6,660 nucleotides of DNA from Thermoplasmata archaeon (GTDB lineage: Archaea > Thermoplasmatota > Thermoplasmata > UBA10834): assembly GCA_025457845.1 (NCBI GenBank), contig JALOTO010000082.1, positions 1-6,660 on the forward strand. The letters run 5' to 3'. Shown here in pieces: positions 1 to 6,398 of this stretch (position 1 is its first letter; each line of letters opens with the position of its first letter). Below the pieces are notes generated by a model that did no database searches, was not told where the DNA came from, and saw only the letters and a program-made list of their open reading frames with translations. The position numbers and the translations under genes were made by a program.

Positions 1-2
1 AC

Positions 3-473
3 GTGGATGTGAAGAGGGGAGTGTTGGGAGCGGCAATCGCCGCCGTGTCACTCGTGGCCCTGCCGGTCGTCGTCTACTATCTCATCAGCTGGAGGTACGG
101 CGCGGACCTCACCCCGTCCGGCGACCAGGCCCTGACCGCCTTCGCCGTCCTTGCGGTGATATTCGGGGCGGCGGTCGCCGTGAACGTGTTCTTCCACGGC
201 TCCTACAAGCGTGGGACCAGGAACCGCCTGCTCCTCGGACTGTCGTCCGGGGCCCTCGTCGCCGCCTACGCGTTCGTGGTCCTCGTCCTGAGCGGATTCG
301 AGACGGTGCTCTCGGACATCGGGCTCAGTCTGGACACCGCATATGCGGCGATGCTGGTCGCCTACGCGTCTGTCATCCTCGTGTTCCGGGCGGGCGAGGA
401 GCACCTCGAATTAAAGAGGGGACCGTATGAGGAGCCAGCGACAGCCAAGGCCGCGCCGAGGGACGGCCCATGA
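3..473 (+). CDS. Four-helix membrane protein, stand-alone copy of a module repeated in the next gene
   Basis: This is a 156-residue integral membrane protein of unknown function. Four hydrophobic segments are visible at about residues 8-30, 44-64, 76-97 and 112-129, followed by a charged, Pro/Ala-rich tail. The basic loop between helices 2 and 3 (residues 65-75) should be cytoplasmic by the positive-inside rule. It ends in YKRGTRNRLLLG (68-79), which aligns with YPKGSYGRLVSG in the next protein, so this gene looks like a single copy of the module present three times there. The start used is GTG at position 3, with another in-frame GTG at 9. Only two bases precede it, so the true start may lie outside the window and the gene may be 5'-partial. 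The stop overlaps the next start (ATGA, 470-473), indicating co-transcription and translational coupling. I do not recognise the family by name. Confidence 0.8.
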   Translation: MDVKRGVLGAAIAAVSLVALPVVVYYLISWRYGADLTPSGDQALTAFAVLAVIFGAAVAVNVFFHGSYKRGTRNRLLLGLSSGALVAAYAFVVLVLSGFETVLSDIGLSLDTAYAAMLVAYASVILVFRAGEEHLELKRGPYEEPATAKAAPRDGP

Positions 474-2323
474 CGAAGACGAGGAAGCTCAGGTACCTCA
501 GCGGGCTGAGAGCTCAGCCGCCAGAACCCGACCTTCCTGAACCTCCCCCTCCTGACGACGAGGTGATCGAACCGGTGCAGACGCAGGGTCTAGCCCCCGC
601 TCCTGAGCCAGCCGCCACCCCATCCGTCACCCCATCCGCCCCTCCCGCGGGCGATGCCGCCGCCGAGGCCGCGGCCCCCGCCCCCGAGAAGATCGACCTC
701 TCCTCCCCGATGGCCGAGTTCAGCCTCAGGATCGGCTCGCTCGCCGAGGCGCGCGAGTCGATGATGCTGGGATACCTCGGCATGGTCATGGCCCCGACCG
801 TCATCCTGCTCTTCTTCATCATCCTCCTGCACGGCTCGGATTCCGAAGGGGCGGCGAGCCTGACATCGGCGATGGAGCGCATGCTCGCGGGAGTCGCCAT
901 CACGGGCATCCCGGTCATGGTCGTCTCGTGGGCCAACGGCTTCTACCCGAAGGGCTCCTACGGCAGGCTCGTCTCGGGCTCGGCCTTCGCGGTCCTCCTG
1001 GCAGTGTGGCTCGTCCTCCTCCTGCTGGCGTCGGACCTGCAGGAGGCGGTCGCGGACTACGGGCCGGTCCTCCAGCTCGACAGGGTGCTGGTCCTCGCCT
1101 GCCTGACCTCGGTCTTCTACTTCGGGCACGCCGCGAGCGAGTTCGTCGGGTGCAGGGACGCGTGGAGGAAGAGCGTCGGCGCGGAGGTCAAGGCCGCGCC
1201 CATCGACCTGGAGAGCGGGTTCCTCGACTTCGACCCCCGCATCGGGAAGCCCACGGGCGGGAGCTCCTCCGCCATGAAGGCGTACGCCATGTTCCTCGTC
1301 GTCCCCACCGTCGTGCTCGTCGTGGCCGACTGGGTCATCGGAGGGATGGACCTGGCCGCCAAGGATTTCCTCCAGGCATCCGTCGACTCGATGTTCGGCA
1401 TCGTCCTCCTGTTCGGGGCCGTCATGGTCGCCTTGGACTACTTCCGCGGGTTCTACCCGAGCGGGTCCCTCGGGCGGACGATCCCCGGTCTCATGGGCGT
1501 CTCGGCCCTCTCCCTCTACGCCTGGATGGTCCTGATCGATTCGGGGATAGAGGACGCGTTCGGACGGAACCACTTCGTGATCGACATGTACGCCGTCCTC
1601 CTCCCGGTGCTGATGTACGTCATGTTCATGGCGGTCTTCGAGCTCTCCGAGCTGGCGGACAACCGCCGCGGGTGGCACAAGGGGCTCGGCGTGCCGGTCA
1701 AGCCCTGCCTCCCCGAGGAGGAGTACCGCTGCTTCCACGACTTCTGCTGCCGCTACGCCTCGTTCGTCGCCGGGGCGAAGAAGGGACGCAAGGTGCTGGA
1801 CAAGTACGCCTTCCGCAGGATACTGGTCGTGATAGTCCTGGAGGCGGTGGTGGTGAGCGCATACCAGTACTCCGGCTCCGCGGATCTGAGGGACTCCATC
1901 GGGTCGATACTCAGCGACCAGACGCTCAGCAGCCACATGGACCTGGACCAGATGGTCTATGTCATGGTGCTGCTCGCTGTGGCGAACACCGCGGGGACGT
2001 TCCTCGCATGGTCGTACAGGGAAGGGTCCATGTCCCGGCTGGTCATGAGCGGGGCGGTCGCCGCCTTCGCCAGCCTGTGGGCGTACGTCTTCTGGGGCAC
2101 GCTCGCGGACTCCATTGCCATGGACAGCCTCGCCCTGGCGGTCAGGGTCGTGATGGTCGCATCGATCGCCCTTGCCTGTGCGAATGCCATATGGGCGCTG
2201 CGGAAGGGGTATCTCAAGAACAGGCAGGCGTACCTGAGATGGAGGTCGACCATGCTGCTCAAGGAGGCGGGGATCGAATTGCCGCCGCAGGCCCCGGGGG
2301 CCCCAGGGCCGGCCGTCACCTGA
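470..2323 (+). CDS. Large membrane protein with three tandem four-helix modules
   Basis: This is a 617-residue membrane protein of unknown function. Residues 1-14 are basic and residues 15-75 form a Pro/Ala-rich, probably disordered, cytoplasmic segment. Three homologous four-helix modules follow at about 98-235, 268-405 and 445-585. Each has a motif between its second and third helices: YPKGSYGR (159-166), YPSGSLGR (329-336) and YREGSMSR (516-523), with consensus Y-x-x-G-S-x-x-R. Modules 1 and 2 align without gaps at an offset of exactly 170 residues; for example APT at 108-110 matches VPT at 278-280, and GFYP at 157-160 matches GFYP at 327-330. The loops on the opposite side of the membrane are rich in Asp and Glu. 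The linker between modules 2 and 3 contains Cys413, Cys421, Cys426 and Cys427. The start is the ATG overlapping the upstream stop. No catalytic or transport signature is visible, so a structural or sensory role is only a guess. Confidence 0.9.
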   Translation: MTKTRKLRYLSGLRAQPPEPDLPEPPPPDDEVIEPVQTQGLAPAPEPAATPSVTPSAPPAGDAAAEAAAPAPEKIDLSSPMAEFSLRIGSLAEARESMMLGYLGMVMAPTVILLFFIILLHGSDSEGAASLTSAMERMLAGVAITGIPVMVVSWANGFYPKGSYGRLVSGSAFAVLLAVWLVLLLLASDLQEAVADYGPVLQLDRVLVLACLTSVFYFGHAASEFVGCRDAWRKSVGAEVKAAPIDLESGFLDFDPRIGKPTGGSSSAMKAYAMFLVVPTVVLVVADWVIGGMDLAAKDFLQASVDSMFGIVLLFGAVMVALDYFRGFYPSGSLGRTIPGLMGVSALSLYAWMVLIDSGIEDAFGRNHFVIDMYAVLLPVLMYVMFMAVFELSELADNRRGWHKGLGVPVKPCLPEEEYRCFHDFCCRYASFVAGAKKGRKVLDKYAFRRILVVIVLEAVVVSAYQYSGSADLRDSIGSILSDQTLSSHMDLDQMVYVMVLLAVANTAGTFLAWSYREGSMSRLVMSGAVAAFASLWAYVFWGTLADSIAMDSLALAVRVVMVASIALACANAIWALRKGYLKNRQAYLRWRSTMLLKEAGIELPPQAPGAPGPAVT

Positions 2324-2422
2324 CCGACCAGCCCGACGGGCGGGCACCGACCTCGGGATCCCCACACGAAACGACGACATCTGGCTCCGACCACTCGAGA
2401 GCGGCCGACAGGGGGGAAAGGC

Positions 2423-2429
2423 ACTTAAG
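2423..2429 (+). promoter_or_regulatory. Possible TATA box for the zinc-ribbon gene at 2464
   Basis: An AT-rich island (ACTTAAG) stands in a very GC-rich 140-bp gap, centred about 38 nt before the ATG at 2464. An archaeal TATA box here would put the transcription start near 2451, giving a leader of roughly 10-15 nt. GGAGG at 2459-2463 directly abuts the ATG, which is too close for a normal ribosome-binding spacing. The match to a TATA consensus is weak, so this is tentative. Confidence 0.35.
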
Positions 2430-2463
2430 CACGGTACCCGATTCGCAACCGGGGAAATGGAGG

Positions 2464-3354
2464 ATGAAGTGCCCTTACTGCAGGGCCGAGGTCAGTCCTG
2501 AAGTCAAGTACTGCGCTGTCTGCGGCGTCCCGGTCGTCAACGTTCCCCGCAAGGCGGCGAGCACCGCGAAGGAACCCTCCGGCGAGAAGACAAAGTCCCG
2601 CATGGTCGCGGCTGCCGTCTACATCGTGATCATCGTGATCGTCCTCTCCATCCCTGCCTACATCACCATACGCACAGTCGTGAACGTGACGACCACCGCG
2701 GCCGACATATCCGTCGTCGACGCCACGATCGTGGATGACCCGTTCCACACGCCGAAGGATGGTCGCATGTTCGTCCAGCTGACGGTGACCCTCACGAACA
2801 ACGGGGGGTCGACCCTCTCTCTGGGCCCGGACAACTTCCAAGTCAATACGGCCGACAGCCGCTCGTACGCCTACGCCGGGGACTACGACCACACCGTCCC
2901 GAATGCGCTGACCGCTGGATCCACGGCGACGTTCTCCATCACGTTCGAGGTCCCGACGGACAAGGATCTGACCAAGCTGGTATATCGCGCCATGATGACA
3001 TCGGACTCGGTCGAGGCGACCATAGGGGCCGTGGGTCCCCTCGTCGTCAGGATGACCGTGGAGGTGAACGATGTTACGGACCTCGGAGCCTCTGAGGGGA
3101 CAGAGAAGAAGGTCGTCCTGGTCGACTTCGACATGACCAACGGATACGACGAGCCTCTCAATCTTACGCTCTCGACGTTCATCCTCCGGACCTCCAGCGG
3201 CGATTTCGAGGACGTCTCGACCGAATCCATGGGTGAGTTGGCCCCGGGTGCGAGCGGGTCGTTCTCTCTCGAGTTCGAGATTCCCTTGCTGGACATACCC
3301 GAGGCGCTCATCTTCGAGAGCGGGGGGATCGAGTTGGAAGCCGCAGTCTCATGA
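2464..3354 (+). CDS. Zinc-ribbon, single-helix protein with two tandem beta-sandwich (DUF4352-like) domains
   Basis: This 296-residue membrane-anchored protein opens with a compact zinc ribbon (CPYC at 3-6 and CAVC at 17-20), followed by a polar linker. One transmembrane helix lies at about 48-69. Two Thr/Val-rich domains follow at about 83-190 and 194-293, with alternating hydrophobic strands and the pattern of DUF4352/telokin-like immunoglobulin folds; for example VQLTVTLTNNGG in the first and VLVDFDMTNGYD in the second. The ribbon should be cytoplasmic and the beta domains outside. The reading frame stays open far upstream (from 928), but that part lies over the preceding gene and is a shadow. 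ATG 2464 is chosen because it sits directly before the ribbon and no alternative start lies close upstream in frame. The stop overlaps the next ATG. The function is unknown; the design suggests linking an external binding domain to an internal zinc module. Confidence 0.85.
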   Translation: MKCPYCRAEVSPEVKYCAVCGVPVVNVPRKAASTAKEPSGEKTKSRMVAAAVYIVIIVIVLSIPAYITIRTVVNVTTTAADISVVDATIVDDPFHTPKDGRMFVQLTVTLTNNGGSTLSLGPDNFQVNTADSRSYAYAGDYDHTVPNALTAGSTATFSITFEVPTDKDLTKLVYRAMMTSDSVEATIGAVGPLVVRMTVEVNDVTDLGASEGTEKKVVLVDFDMTNGYDEPLNLTLSTFILRTSSGDFEDVSTESMGELAPGASGSFSLEFEIPLLDIPEALIFESGGIELEAAVS

Positions 3355-4151
3355 GGGTTCCCCCGAGGAGCAACTCTGATATCACCGCACCTCTATCCTC
3401 GAGATATCAGGGAGCGTCGGGGCGCTTCCAGTGCTCAGCGGGGCGGTCGGGGAGGGTCTGGGGTCTGATCGGCAACATCCTGTGGCTGGCAATGCTGATA
3501 GGCTATTCCTTGAGTTTCGCCCACGCTATCAGGGCCTTCCTGTTCACCCGTAGAGAGACGAAGAGGATTGCGGATCAGGAGTTCATCGGCGGCTACTTCC
3601 GTGACTCTTCTCGAATCATCATGCCGGATCCAGATAAGACCGTGAATCAGGTCGCGGTCGTCGTCGCGTGCTGGCTCGGAATCTGTCTATTCATCACCTT
3701 CAACTTCGGTCCTTGGGCTGTGTTCAGCGAGGATATGGATAACATCATCAGAATCGGCTTCGCTCTGTTCTCGCTGTGCTTCCTGCCATGGGCGTTCTAC
3801 GCCATCGAGTCCGGTGGCTACGATGCAGCGATCTTCTCGGACGGAGGCATCAGGATCCGACAGGTCCGCACGGGAGCAGAATCTCTGTTGTCATGGGATG
3901 ATGTCAGTCTGTTCACCTATTCGACTTCGGACGGGGCGTTCTCGAGCTACCGCTTCAGGATCGGGAAGCAGCTCATGCAGGTTGGGGACAGGGGCGACGA
4001 GAACAAGGCCATGATCGACATGATCGTCAGGCATGTGCCTCGGTCGAAATGGCGCGGCGCCGAGTTGACGCGCTATCTGAAGGAGCACTTCGGGATCGAG
4101 GTCGATCCGCCGGCTGGCACCTCGTCGGACCAGAGGCGACCAAATCCCTAG
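3351..4151 (+). CDS. Three-helix membrane protein with a possible PH-like C-terminal domain
   Basis: This 266-residue protein has hydrophobic segments at about 37-58, 98-119 and 132-151. A soluble C-terminal region (about 155-250) follows, with a strand-rich pattern: IFSDGGIRIR (161-170), LLSWDDVSLFTY (179-190), then a basic helix ending near RYLKEHFGIE. The pattern of a short strand followed by SWDDV resembles bacterial PH-like domains attached to membrane helices, but this is inference. The ATG overlaps the previous stop (3351-3354), suggesting coupling. The first 35 residues look unconserved and include a hairpin-forming stretch in the DNA. The next in-frame ATG (3492) would cut into the first helix, and I see no GTG or TTG between them, so 3351 is kept with moderate confidence. 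Codons are visibly less GC-rich than in the two genes at the left end. I do not recognise a named family. Confidence 0.75.
   Translation: MRVPPRSNSDITAPLSSRYQGASGRFQCSAGRSGRVWGLIGNILWLAMLIGYSLSFAHAIRAFLFTRRETKRIADQEFIGGYFRDSSRIIMPDPDKTVNQVAVVVACWLGICLFITFNFGPWAVFSEDMDNIIRIGFALFSLCFLPWAFYAIESGGYDAAIFSDGGIRIRQVRTGAESLLSWDDVSLFTYSTSDGAFSSYRFRIGKQLMQVGDRGDENKAMIDMIVRHVPRSKWRGAELTRYLKEHFGIEVDPPAGTSSDQRRPNP
3376..3410. repeat. Perfect 8-bp inverted repeat at the junction of two coupled genes
   Basis: CTGATATC (3376-3383) and GATATCAG (3403-3410) are exact inverted complements separated by 19 nt. A G-U pair and one more G-C pair (3374-3375 with 3411-3412) could extend the stem to ten. The hairpin lies 20-60 nt after the ATGA junction, inside the poorly conserved N-terminal codons of the downstream gene. 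It could be an RNA hairpin that tunes expression, a dyad operator, or chance. Confidence 0.5.
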
Positions 4152-4212
4152 TTCGCTCAGCCGTCTCGGCGACCGTACCGCGAAAGCCACTTGTCTGATG
4201 TCCTCATGGTTC

Positions 4213-4232
4213 GGGAATCCCATGCGATTCCC
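4213..4232. repeat. Inverted repeat abutting a TATA box
   Basis: GGGAATC (4213-4219) and GATTCCC (4226-4232) form a perfect 7-bp stem with a 6-nt loop, followed at once by TTTATT. It lies in the 110-bp gap between two genes. Two readings are possible: a hairpin terminator for the upstream gene, with the T-rich run as its tail, or a dyad operator overlapping the BRE/TATA region of the downstream gene. The sequence cannot decide between them. Confidence 0.5.
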
Positions 4233-4239
4233 TTTATTG
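4232..4239 (+). promoter_or_regulatory. TATA box of the leaderless gene at 4262
   Basis: CTTTATTG is a T/A-rich island in GC-rich sequence, centred about 26 nt before the ATG at 4262. That spacing places the archaeal transcription start at or within a few bases of the start codon. The transcript would therefore be leaderless, which agrees with the absence of a Shine-Dalgarno sequence before the ATG. Confidence 0.6.
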
Positions 4240-4261
4240 CCCCGTCCCAATTGCCCTAGCG

Positions 4262-4957
4262 ATGAAGGAGGAGAAGGACAAGTACCCGTTCTACTGCAAC
4301 TACTGCGGGGAACCCGTGTATCCAATCCTGCCGATGATCCGGCACATGGAGGTCGAGCACGCTGCCGAGGTCCATGCTGGCCCGGGAGAGTACGACCCTC
4401 GGCGGAAGAGGATTTCGAAGGTCATGGGCGCTGTGGGCTCTGCAACGATAGTGATCGCGGCCCTGCTACTCGTGCTTGTTGTCGGCTTGGACTTGAACCT
4501 GATAGTCCTACCGTGTATCGCGGCGGCGTCACTGCTGTATGTCGGCTGTGGCCTCTACGAGACCAAGGGGCGCAAGGCAGGGGATGAGATCCTCATGGAT
4601 CTTCTTGTGGATTGCGACATATGCGGCAAGAGGATACAGTTCCGTGATCTCTCTCTTCACCTCGAAGCCACCCATCCGGAGCAGCACGCGGCTGTGAAGA
4701 AGGTCGACGACCCAATCGAATGGGCCATCATCGGCCTGATGGGCATGGGAGGTGTCGGATTCGTGATTGCGTACTCGGCTCTCTCGGTTTCAGAGGATAC
4801 GCACATCGCTTTCGTCATCCTCTTTGTGGCCTCCTTGGCCGCGGTCGGAATCGGGACGGCGCTCACAGTCCTCTTCGGCGAGTTGGTGTACCGTCCCAGG
4901 ACCAGACGCCTCGCCAAGGAGTGGGTCGATAGGCATCCTGGCACCAAGAGAGAATAG
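4262..4957 (+). CDS. Membrane protein with two copies of [C2H2 zinc finger + two helices]
   Basis: This 231-residue protein is an internal duplication. The first half has a C2H2 finger with Cys12, Cys15, His28 and His33 (C-x2-C-x12-H-x4-H), then helices at about 55-76 and 78-98. The second half has Cys118, Cys121, His133 and His138 (C-x2-C-x11-H-x4-H), then helices at about 153-173 and 181-206. The fingers share the pattern C-x-x-C-G, a hydrophobic core and M/L-E-x-x-H. With an even number of helices per unit, both fingers and the basic C-terminus should lie on the same, cytoplasmic, side. C2H2 fingers can bind nucleic acid or protein; nothing here separates these options. It appears to have its own promoter (TATA box at 4232), and the next gene follows after 63 nt. 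The family is not recognised. Confidence 0.85.
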   Translation: MKEEKDKYPFYCNYCGEPVYPILPMIRHMEVEHAAEVHAGPGEYDPRRKRISKVMGAVGSATIVIAALLLVLVVGLDLNLIVLPCIAAASLLYVGCGLYETKGRKAGDEILMDLLVDCDICGKRIQFRDLSLHLEATHPEQHAAVKKVDDPIEWAIIGLMGMGGVGFVIAYSALSVSEDTHIAFVILFVASLAAVGIGTALTVLFGELVYRPRTRRLAKEWVDRHPGTKRE

Positions 4958-5020
4958 GTCGTTCCTCGCCGGCCAGCCACTGGCAACGCTTGTCTGCCAC
5001 GCACTCCAATCACCCAGCAG

Positions 5021-5443
5021 GTGGTCAGGCTGAAGTGGGGAAGGTGCGGGGCGGAGGTCCCCGAGGGGAGCAGGTTCTGCAGCTCGTGCGGGAACCAGTA
5101 CTTCCCGATGGTGAACAGGAAGTGCCCGGAGTGCGGGAAGAACGTCAAGTCGTCCAAGACCGAGTGCCCCCACTGCGGGAAGAGCCTCGCCTCCCAGGCA
5201 TCGTCGGGTTCCGGCGGAGTCACGACCGGGGGCATCCTCTCCGACCCGATGAACCTCCTCGCCATCGCCGCCGCCATGGCGGGCGCCTACTTCATCTTCT
5301 GGGGCGCCTGGGATGCGTGGACCATCTACGAGTACGACTACGTGGACGGTTGGTGGACCGTGGATGTCATCCTGGCGTTCCTTGCGGGGTCCACTTGCCT
5401 CGCGGTGGGCGTCAAGGTGCTCTCGAGGGCGATCCGGAGGTAG
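5021..5443 (+). CDS. Double zinc-ribbon membrane protein, first ribbon missing a cysteine
   Basis: This 140-residue protein has two N-terminal zinc ribbons, a Ser/Gly linker (about 56-72) and two hydrophobic helices (about 77-98 and 112-135) joined by an aromatic/acidic loop. The second ribbon is complete (Cys35, Cys38, Cys49, Cys52). The first keeps Cys9, Cys20 and Cys23, but Trp6 (TGG at 5036-5038) occupies the place of the expected first Cys in an otherwise standard ribbon, AEVPEGSRFCSSCG. GTG 5021 is used because it is the only nearby in-frame start that includes this ribbon; ATG at 5108 would keep only the second. No TATA box is evident in the 63-nt gap, so it is probably co-transcribed with the upstream gene. 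Proteins of this kind are frequent in archaea and mostly uncharacterised. Function unknown. Confidence 0.8.
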   Translation: MVRLKWGRCGAEVPEGSRFCSSCGNQYFPMVNRKCPECGKNVKSSKTECPHCGKSLASQASSGSGGVTTGGILSDPMNLLAIAAAMAGAYFIFWGAWDAWTIYEYDYVDGWWTVDVILAFLAGSTCLAVGVKVLSRAIRR

Positions 5444-5542
5444 CGGACGGGTCAGGCCCGGTTCGTGATGTAATCGTCCAGGCATGCGCATGTGAGCTCA
5501 TCTGACAGAAATGGGGCAGCGCCCCGCATGGAGTGTTTTGGC

Positions 5543-5560
5543 GGGCACCGTACGGTACCC
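5543..5560. promoter_or_regulatory. GTAC-centred palindrome in copy A, possible operator
   Basis: GGGCACCGTACGGTACCC is an 18-bp palindrome with one mismatched pair; the inner ACCGTACGGT (5547-5556) is perfect. The equivalent site in copy B differs at several bases but keeps the inner symmetry, which favours a dimeric protein-binding site or an RNA stem over chance. Confidence 0.5.
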
Positions 5561-5634
5561 ATATACCATCCAGGGACTTACCTGCGAACTTCTCATGGCG
5601 GCCGGCGCTCATAAACCCATCTCACGGATGTAGC
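5543..5634. repeat. Non-coding direct repeat, copy A, upstream of the DUF3800 gene
   Basis: This copy aligns with 6399-6489 with a single one-base gap; I count about 67 identities in 91 aligned positions by eye. Conserved blocks are the GTAC palindrome, CATATACC (5560-5567), TTACCTGCG (5578-5586), CATGG (5594-5598), CATAAACC (5610-5617), ATCTC and TGTAGC. A short CAGG/CCTG stem (5571-5574 with 5581-5584) is possible in both copies. The element lies between the zinc-ribbon gene and the DUF3800 gene and ends about 100 nt before the likely start codon. CATATACC and CATAAACC could be TATA-like promoter elements, so this may be a promoter/operator module, a small RNA gene, or the edge of a mobile cassette. 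Its orientation is not known. Confidence 0.75.
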
Positions 5635-5732
5635 CTGCCGCAATAGGCGCCTCATGAACGCCCGCACCCGCCTCGTCTCGACGGTTACATGTAGTGCGCA
5701 TCTGGAAGACACGATGCGCTTCTGTTCGGCCG

Positions 5733-6368
5733 ATGTATCGTCGCGCAGAGCTGTACATGGACGAGAGCGGGGACTTGGGCATGTCCCGGCGATCGTCCAT
5801 GTCCATGGTCGTTGCTGCGATGTGTTCGACCGACTCGGTTTGCATGAAGCGTATCCTCAGGAGAGCCGGGCGAAGGTTCGGTCCAAGTGAGAGGCGTCTG
5901 AGCGAGCTCAAGTTCAACGAAGCTTCCGAGGATCTACGTCATTTCGTACTCAAAGGGGTCTGCAAGAGTGATGTCTGCATCTCCTGGGTCGCGGTGCGAA
6001 AGAGTCGCCTTCTCCTGGCATCCCCTGCGGACGGCGAGTCGCTCATATCCTCCATGTTCTCGGAGGCTGCACGGATGCTCAGTCCCAGCATTCCATCCAG
6101 AGATGTGATGATCGTCGTGGACCGTAGGAGGGTGAAAGACAAGACCAGAGCTGAGTTCGACAGGAGCGTCGCCTGCGGGATGTTGTCGAACCATCGCGGC
6201 TATTTCGAGCCCAAGATCAGGGTCGTCCACATGGATTCCCAGAGGTCACCGGGCCTTCAGGCCGTCGACTTCATCGCAGGAGCCATCTTCCAGATGGTGG
6301 AATGGAACGTGAGCTCGTACGCAGAAGTCATCTCTCCGAGAATCGTTGCCGGCCGCATCCTCGGATGA
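5733..6368 (+). CDS. DUF3800 family protein, probable RNase H-like fold
   Basis: This 211-residue protein is recognised as DUF3800 by its N-terminal LYMDESGDLG and its C-terminal GLQAVDFIAGAI, the two hallmark blocks of the family. From this start the conserved acidic residues are Asp10/Glu11 in DESGD, Glu58 in ELK, Asp130 in VVDRR and Asp179 in LQAVD. That spacing resembles the metal-binding carboxylates of RNase H-like nucleases, so nuclease activity is plausible but inferred. The family occurs widely in prophages and accessory or defence-rich regions, and its biological role is poorly established. ATG 5733 is preferred because family members usually start just before DESGD; GTG 5694 would add 13 residues with poor codon character. 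The gene is complete and near normal length, no Shine-Dalgarno is seen, and it is bracketed by two copies of a non-coding repeat. Its composition is less GC-rich than the genes at the left end. Confidence 0.88.
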   Translation: MYRRAELYMDESGDLGMSRRSSMSMVVAAMCSTDSVCMKRILRRAGRRFGPSERRLSELKFNEASEDLRHFVLKGVCKSDVCISWVAVRKSRLLLASPADGESLISSMFSEAARMLSPSIPSRDVMIVVDRRRVKDKTRAEFDRSVACGMLSNHRGYFEPKIRVVHMDSQRSPGLQAVDFIAGAIFQMVEWNVSSYAEVISPRIVAGRILG

Positions 6369-6398
6369 GTATGCAGCCCCTGGGGGGGATCTTGAGTC

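Noticed and set aside
2331..2345. GCCCG/CGGGC hairpin after the large membrane-protein gene as a terminator
   Set aside because: It has only a five-pair stem and no T-run follows; such stems are frequent by chance in this GC-rich DNA.
590..2380. Long minus-strand ORF of 596 codons
   Set aside because: It is exactly antisense to the large membrane protein, its composition is rich in Asp, Glu, His, Arg, Gly and Pro, and it shows no domain; this is typical of shadows in GC-rich genes.
928..2463. Upstream in-frame extension of the zinc-ribbon gene
   Set aside because: It lies in another frame of the preceding membrane-protein gene and reads as low-complexity Arg/Pro/Gly. The real protein begins at the zinc ribbon at 2464.
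4198..4276. T-arm-like GGTTCGGGAATCCC suggesting a tRNA
   Set aside because: The loop has extra bases and no matching acceptor or anticodon arm is present; the bases are better explained by the inverted repeat next to the TATA box.
5483..5492. 10-bp palindrome CATGCGCATG
   Set aside because: Several palindromes of this length are expected by chance in a window this size, and it is not repeated at copy B.
5498..5598. Short minus-strand ORF through repeat copy A (and a similar one through copy B)
   Set aside because: Both begin with ATG at the same repeat position, but the one-base gap between copies puts them out of frame after about eight codons, so protein conservation is not supported.
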